A stretch of DNA of 10,758 bases from Clostridiales bacterium UBA7001 (GTDB lineage Bacteria > Bacillota > Clostridia > TANB77 > CAG-508): positions 1-10,758 of the forward strand of contig DJXP01000016.1 in assembly GCA_002449785.1 (NCBI GenBank), read 5' to 3'. A model generated the notes under the pieces. That model did no database searches and was not told the DNA's origin. It was given only the letters and a program-made list of their open reading frames with translations. Made by a program: the position numbers and the translations under genes. Each line of letters opens with the position of its first letter. The stretch's first letter is position 1. Of this stretch, positions 5,980 through 10,758 are shown one piece after another.

Positions 5980-8335
5980 ATGCAACCAATTAAAATAGAT
6001 AATCAAACTAAACAAAGATTATTAAGTATTTTTAAAAATGATGATATATTTTCTGATTATGAAAAAATCAAATTACTTTTAGATAAAGAAAGCCTTACTT
6101 TTAAAGAGTTAGGTCAAATTTATACGTTATTATACGATAAAACTAAACTTAGTACTGAAGCTATATCAATATTTATACATCCTGGGAGTGAAATATATGA
6201 GGAATTTCAAGAACAAGCTAGTAAATCATCTCAACAATTTAAAAAAACTATGCCTCGTCACAAAATAGATTCTACTTCTCTAGAAGATCTGGCGCAAAAA
6301 ATGTATAGTAAATTACCTGAAATGATTGGAATATGTGAATTAGCCAAACAAGTTGAAACATCTTTTGATATGCATTACCTTGCAAATCATGCTATTGAAT
6401 CCATAGAATCAATAGATAAGTATCCAACTAATATAGACCCTAAAACACACGAAGAATTAAAAGAAATACAACAAGATTTGATAAAATTATTATCACAAAA
6501 AAACACAGATACATTTTCAATTTCCTCTATTATAAAAAAGTATAATGAACATGCTATTAAAATATGGAAAGATTATTTATCAAACAATCCAGATGCTCAT
6601 CTCGTACATAGCTTATCAAAAGGACCCTTAAAAGGTAACTTTAAAGATAAACTAATATCATCATCACTTATTAATAATAATATGTTAGGATTATTTAGAG
6701 GCAATAATTATGGAATAATTATTAAGCCAAACAATATTGTTGCTGCATATGAATCTGACACATACACAATAAATGATAGTACTGATGATAAATTATTTAT
6801 TGTACGGACCAAAACCTATACAATTGCCACAACAAATAGAAGCTTTCTGTATGCAACTAACAATTGAAGATAATGGAGAAATTTTAAATTATGATAATCG
6901 TCTAGTCTTTCCAGAAATTGTATCAGACGATTTTGAAATTGAAGGTCTTTTTTATGTTAGTAATGGTGAACATGAATTATCTCCTAATTATAAATATGTA
7001 AAACAAATGGCTGAAGAAAGAGGTCTTCCGATTAAAGAAATCGATATAAGTAAAATCAGAGCTGAACACGGTTTAGAACCAATGACACCAAAAATGAAAA
7101 AAAATTTTTTAAGAAATATTCTTAAAGGTTGCTATACTAGTAATCCACATTTAGACTTAACATATGAAAAATATTCAGATGAATTTATTGGAGAAAATGC
7201 ACAAATATTTTATGACAGATATATGCAATTAAAAAGATCTAATGATTATTCTACAGATGATATTCTAAAAATTTTTGCAGATGTTGCCAAGAATAATGAA
7301 CATTTTTCTTGGCATTCAGTACAAATATATAAAAATTTAGCATCCAAATTAGAACGCTCAAATTTTGATAAAATAGAATCTGTACAAACATCTTTTAAAA
7401 CTTTTCATGAAGGTCTTTCTATTTTATATGATTACGATAAAAATACCCCTGACATTCCTGCAGATAAACTAGAAGAAATTGAACAAATCTACCCTAATTT
7501 TGGTTTATTAACTAGGTTATTAAATAACCCTGATTTTTCAAGCAAAATTGAGGATAGTTCTTTTCAAGATAAATCCGGATATAGTGAAATTTCAAAAGAA
7601 ATTATCAATTTAGCATATAAAGAAAAAATTTCAGAAATTGAAAATATTAAATCAGAAATGAAATCACTTAGCTTAGAATACACAGAAATTGAAACTCATG
7701 AAAAAATAGATGATGCATTTGAAAGCTTATACCCACAAAAAGAAAAATTCGATGAAGAAAAAAGAAATTATGAACAAGAACTTCAAATAGTTACATCAAA
7801 AATTAGTGAATTAAATGGTGAAATTGATGAAAATAGCTTAATTGTAAACCCTGAGTCAAGAACTATTTTTCAAAAATTACGTAATTTGTTTAATTCCCTA
7901 TTTAACAGAGGTAAAATCAAAAATTCTGAAAGAATTATAGCCTCAAACACAGAACAAATAGAAAAGCTATTAGAATCACAAAAAGAATATGAACAAAAAA
8001 TTGCAGATGCTGAAAGAAAAAGTTTACAAACTGAAATGAAATTTAAACAGATTTCTGGTAAAGAAACCACATTAGAACAATACAAGACTCAGAAAATGCA
8101 AGAGTTAAATGACGAAAATCAAGTTACACCACAAAATAATACTGAGAGAAAAGAAGCAATTCAAAAAAGAATGCATAAATTAACATCAGCTCTTTCTATT
8201 AAAGAAACGGAATTACAAGAATTAATAGATACTGGTCTTGTAAAAAAAGAATTATTAAATGCCAAAGAACAAAAAGAAGAAACTGAATTAGATACTTTTT
8301 CTACAGATACTCATTCTGATGTTGATTTTGACTAG
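5980..8335 (+). pseudogene. Large coiled-coil protein with possible ADP-ribosyltransferase-like core, frameshifted
   Basis: The first frame runs 5980-6867 (295 aa) and the second frame is open to 8335. Removing one base in 6793-6803 fuses ...STDDKLF to YGPKPIQLPQQIEAF... and gives one 784-aa protein. Frame-1 residues after the junction look random, and the second frame's ATG at 6773 has no ribosome binding site. The N-terminal ~200 residues are helical and charged. Around 200-300 are HLVHSLSKG, KLISSSLI, YGIIIKPNNIVAAYESDT and LPQQIE, an order reminiscent of ADP-ribosyltransferase motifs (H or R, STS, QxE); this is inference. Next comes EIVSDDFEIEGLFYVSNGE and a conserved-looking stretch with AEERGLPIKEIDISK. 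From about residue 540 to 740 it is predicted coiled coil (Glu/Lys/Gln-rich, EKFDEEKRNYEQEL, EQIEKLLESQKEYEQKI). No signal peptide or membrane segment is visible. I have the impression that similar proteins occur in gut Clostridia but cannot name the family. The promoter and ribosome binding site are intact. Confidence 0.7.
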
Positions 8336-8386
8336 AGTAATACTTAATTTATGTAAAATAAAATCTACTTTTTAAAGGAGGAATAT

Positions 8387-9130
8387 ATGTCAAATGTTAA
8401 AGAATTCAAACCCAAAATTAAAAGAGTGTTAAGGTCTTTAAGAACAAAAGAAAATCAAGTTTGGGTTAATGCATTATTAGGAAAAATAGATATAATGAAA
8501 GATGATGAACTTGTAAATCATCTAACAGATATAAAAAAACATTGCGTTCAAAATTCATTAGATTTTAAAGAAGAATTAAAAAATGTATTACAGTCTAAAA
8601 TAATTGCCTTACAAAATGAAGGCAAAGGCGAAAACTATTCTTTAAATGGTGCATTTTTGTTCAATATAAAAGATAATTCTGCTTTACTCCATATGCCACT
8701 TGATTTTACAAAACCATTTGGTAATAAAGAAAGCTTTCTTAAAGCAATGGATGCATATAATCCATATTTATTAGATGCAATTGATAAACTTAAAGATTTA
8801 AAAGATAATGGATTTTATCCTTTAAATGGTGTAGATACTATTGCAATGTATTCGCCCATTCTTATGGGTGATGAGTTAGTATGGCTAAAAGATTTGGGAT
8901 TTGAAACTAATTATCATAAAAAAGGAAATTATAAAAATCCTCAATATTTTATAGATAATCCAGAAGCTATAATTGGTGTTACAAAATTTCAAGGCAAAAG
9001 CTTTGGAACAGCAAAAATTAGCTTTTCCAAAGTTTGCTCAGAAGAATTCCAAAATAAAAAGAAACAAATGCAAAAAGACTATCTAGAAAGAGGAATTATT
9101 CTTAAAGAAGATGGTCCTATGCAAGAATAA
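8387..9130 (+). CDS. Uncharacterised 247-aa protein, downstream partner of the large gene
   Basis: I do not recognise this protein. It begins MSNVKEFKPKIKRVLRSLRTKEN, a basic helical start, and is soluble by inspection: no signal peptide or membrane segment. Notable stretches are GAFLFNIKDNSALLHMPLDF, MYSPILMGDELVWLKDLGFETNY and GVTKFQGKSFGTAKISF, which look like an alpha/beta fold with a short glycine-containing loop. It ends in a Lys/Gln-rich helix (EEFQNKKKQMQKDYLERG). A strong AAAGGAGG (8374-8381) stands 5 nt before the ATG. It follows the large frameshifted gene by 51 nt with no terminator between, so the two are probably one operon, and an immunity- or partner-type role is possible but unproven. 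Its stop lies 1 nt from the stop of the opposing gene. Confidence 0.8.
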   Translation: MSNVKEFKPKIKRVLRSLRTKENQVWVNALLGKIDIMKDDELVNHLTDIKKHCVQNSLDFKEELKNVLQSKIIALQNEGKGENYSLNGAFLFNIKDNSALLHMPLDFTKPFGNKESFLKAMDAYNPYLLDAIDKLKDLKDNGFYPLNGVDTIAMYSPILMGDELVWLKDLGFETNYHKKGNYKNPQYFIDNPEAIIGVTKFQGKSFGTAKISFSKVCSEEFQNKKKQMQKDYLERGIILKEDGPMQE

Positions 9131-9131
9131 A

Positions 9132-9896
9132 TTATATATTTATCTCTCCATCATTATATGAATTGTTCTCTCTATTATTTCTCTCACGATATTTTGGAGA
9201 TATAACAAGCATATTATCTTTATATGATTGTTTAGCTACAGGAATTAATCTTTCAAAATATTCACGTGTACTAGGATATAAAGAAGCAACTTTATTTGAA
9301 TTGTTTCTTATTACAGCTTCAAGCTCACTATCGCCCATTACAGGTGGATTTTCAAATCTTGAATCTGCCTGTTTTCCGGGTGTTTCATAATTTACTAGTA
9401 ATGGTATTCCTAATGCATTACCATTTGAATCTAAAAGTCTCCAATTCCCAACATCTAATGTATTAGATGTTGAAATTCTTTTTCCCTGAACATACTCTTT
9501 TTTATCAATAATACCATTTTCCCCTCTTTCAGTCACAGAATAAGCATCTGGTGTTTTATAACAGGTATGTCTTACATCAATTCCATCATCATTTAATCTA
9601 ATTATTTCTCTTGGATAGTGTTTATTTGATTGTCTTGGCATAACATCTATTGCTACATGTCCATCTAACATAATAGCAAATTTCATAAATTTATCGTCAC
9701 TTGTACTATATACAAATGATGTAGCTTCTCCTTTATTTATATTTTTCTTTGGAGATGTAATAATTCTTTTTTCAAACATATTGGCTCCATCTTCAACTAT
9801 TCTTTCAACTACTCCTGGTAAATTTAAAAAATTTTCTGAAATTCCTTTTTCTCTAATTACTTCTATTAATTTGTTTCTTGCATAACTATCTTCCAT
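9132..9896 (-). CDS. Uncharacterised 254-aa protein encoded after a histidine kinase
   Basis: I do not recognise this protein. It is soluble by inspection, with no signal peptide or membrane segment. The N-terminal ~45 residues are helical (NKLIEVIREKGISENFLNLP), the middle is rich in beta-like stretches (ATSFVYSTSDDKFMKFAIML, HVAIDVMPRQSNKHYPREII, GNWRLLDSNGNALGIPLLVN), and the C-terminus is polar (RERNNRENNSYNDGEINI). The ATG at 9896 is preceded by AAAGGA, which lies within the last codons of the histidine-kinase gene; the gap is only 4 nt, so the two are translationally linked and surely co-transcribed. It could therefore be regulated with, or act in, the kinase's output, but no motif shows this. 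It converges on the 247-aa gene with 1 nt between stops. Confidence 0.8.
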   Translation of the reverse strand: MEDSYARNKLIEVIREKGISENFLNLPGVVERIVEDGANMFEKRIITSPKKNINKGEATSFVYSTSDDKFMKFAIMLDGHVAIDVMPRQSNKHYPREIIRLNDDGIDVRHTCYKTPDAYSVTERGENGIIDKKEYVQGKRISTSNTLDVGNWRLLDSNGNALGIPLLVNYETPGKQADSRFENPPVMGDSELEAVIRNNSNKVASLYPSTREYFERLIPVAKQSYKDNMLVISPKYRERNNRENNSYNDGEINI

Positions 9897-9900
9897 ATTT

Positions 9901-10758
9901 TTATCCTTTCTTTATATCAAAATAAAATTCAACACCATCTTTTTTATTATTAACGCCATATGCAGAGTTGTATTTTGTCATTATAGCTCTTACAAGTGAA
10001 AGACCAATCCCTGTACCACCTTTTGACCTATCACGTGATTCATCAACTTTATAAAATCTTGTCCAAATTCTGTTTAAATGTTCTTCATCAATATTATCAC
10101 CTGTGTTAAATACTGTAACTCTATATTTTCCCTCTTCTTTACTATTTTTAATTCTAATTTTTATTTTCTTTTTTCCATCAACTTCTTTAATATTTTTCAT
10201 TGCATTAGTAAAATAATTTGTTACAACTTGTTCTATATAGAAATCATCCGCATAAACAATTTTTGGCTCTTCTTCCTTAAAATCAACATGTATATTATTT
10301 TCTTCAAGCCTTACTTTTGAGTTTCGTATAACTTCTTCTACAAGTTCATTTAAATCGAATTTTGTATCATTAAATTTTCTGTCATCATATTCAAGTTTCA
10401 TAAGCTCTAATAGTCTTTTTACAAGTTTATCCATTTTATTTGCTTCATCTAAAATAACTTCTGAATAAAACTTTCTGCTTTCATCATCTGAATTTACATT
10501 TTCAACCAAACCTTCTGCATATCCTTGTATTAAAGAAATTGGTGTTTTTAGCTCATGTGACACATCAGAAATAAATTGTCTTCTCATCTCATCAATTTTA
10601 GATTTTGCTTCAATATCTTTTTCAAGCTCACTATTATTAATTTTAAGCTGATTTATTGTATCTTCCAATTTATCTGATAAAGTATTTATACTTTTTCCAA
10701 GTTCATTTATTTCATCTTCACTATCATTAATTCTATATTTTCTCTTGAAATTTAAATT
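9901..10758 (-). CDS. Sensor histidine kinase, N-terminus beyond window
   Basis: Membrane two-component sensor kinase; 285 C-terminal residues are visible and the frame stays open to the window edge. The first ~35 residues (DEINELGKSINTLSDKLEDT) are the end of a HAMP linker, so transmembrane and sensor parts lie upstream, outside the window. Visible motifs in order: H-box FISDVSHELKTPISLIQGY with phospho-accepting His 68, N-box NYFTNAMKNI (about 181-190), G1 box NTGDNI (218-223), F-box RFYKVDESRDRS, and G2 box GGTGIGLSL (247-255). All are intact, of the PhoR/WalK-like HisKA-HATPase_c type. The TTG at 10668 is internal, as the codons before it continue the HAMP segment. The signal and cognate response regulator are not in the window; the regulator is likely just upstream of the kinase gene. 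A 254-aa gene follows after 4 nt. Confidence 0.95.
   Translation of the reverse strand, partial: NLNFKRKYRINDSEDEINELGKSINTLSDKLEDTINQLKINNSELEKDIEAKSKIDEMRRQFISDVSHELKTPISLIQGYAEGLVENVNSDDESRKFYSEVILDEANKMDKLVKRLLELMKLEYDDRKFNDTKFDLNELVEEVIRNSKVRLEENNIHVDFKEEEPKIVYADDFYIEQVVTNYFTNAMKNIKEVDGKKKIKIRIKNSKEEGKYRVTVFNTGDNIDEEHLNRIWTRFYKVDESRDRSKGGTGIGLSLVRAIMTKYNSAYGVNNKKDGVEFYFDIKKG

Noticed and set aside
6773..6802. ATG at 6773 as a separate gene start
   Set aside because: No Shine-Dalgarno, and its first residues are nonsense relative to the continuous protein that appears when one base is removed.
8328..8357. Separate promoter for the 247-aa gene starting with TTGACT
   Set aside because: The -10 element at correct spacing is weak (TGTAAA or similar), and co-transcription from the upstream promoter explains expression.

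Overview
The window is very AT-rich and its codon usage, Shine-Dalgarno sequences and sigma-A-type promoters are those of a low-GC Bacillota (Firmicutes). The pyruvate formate-lyase pair, the SpaA/LPXTG-style surface protein and the sortase point to an anaerobic, probably gut-dwelling Clostridia-like bacterium. No phage, CRISPR, tRNA or rRNA gene was seen.

Layout. (1) 3-2369, + strand: the 3' part of pflB (formate acetyltransferase) and complete pflA (its radical-SAM activase), the only clear core-metabolism genes. (2) 2370-2570: a dense block of inverted repeats ending in a terminator usable from both sides. (3) 2587-3492, - strand: a membrane-anchored HExxH metallopeptidase-like protein with its own promoter. 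(4) 3510-3632: a MITE-like nested palindrome between 10-bp direct repeats. (5) 3680-5830, - strand: a promoter, a sortase broken by a one-base frameshift, and a secreted thioester-domain/SpaA-like protein that stops right after LPVTGY, without the membrane part of a sorting signal. Enzyme and presumed substrate both look damaged. (6) 5891-9130, + strand: a good promoter, a ~784-codon gene interrupted by a single +1 frameshift (folded N-terminal part with a possible ADP-ribosyltransferase-like core, long C-terminal coiled coil), and a 247-aa protein of unknown function. (7) 9132-10758, - strand: a sensor histidine kinase running off the window edge, followed 4 nt later by a 254-aa protein of unknown function.

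How the parts relate. PflA installs the glycyl radical on PflB, so region 1 is a complete functional unit apart from the cut start. The sortase and surface protein form a classic enzyme-substrate operon that appears to be decaying. The frameshifted large gene and the 247-aa gene look like a small accessory operon; the pair is the best candidate here for something undescribed. Both frameshifts restore an exact open frame if one base is removed, so they are either recent mutations or assembly errors; the sequence alone cannot decide.
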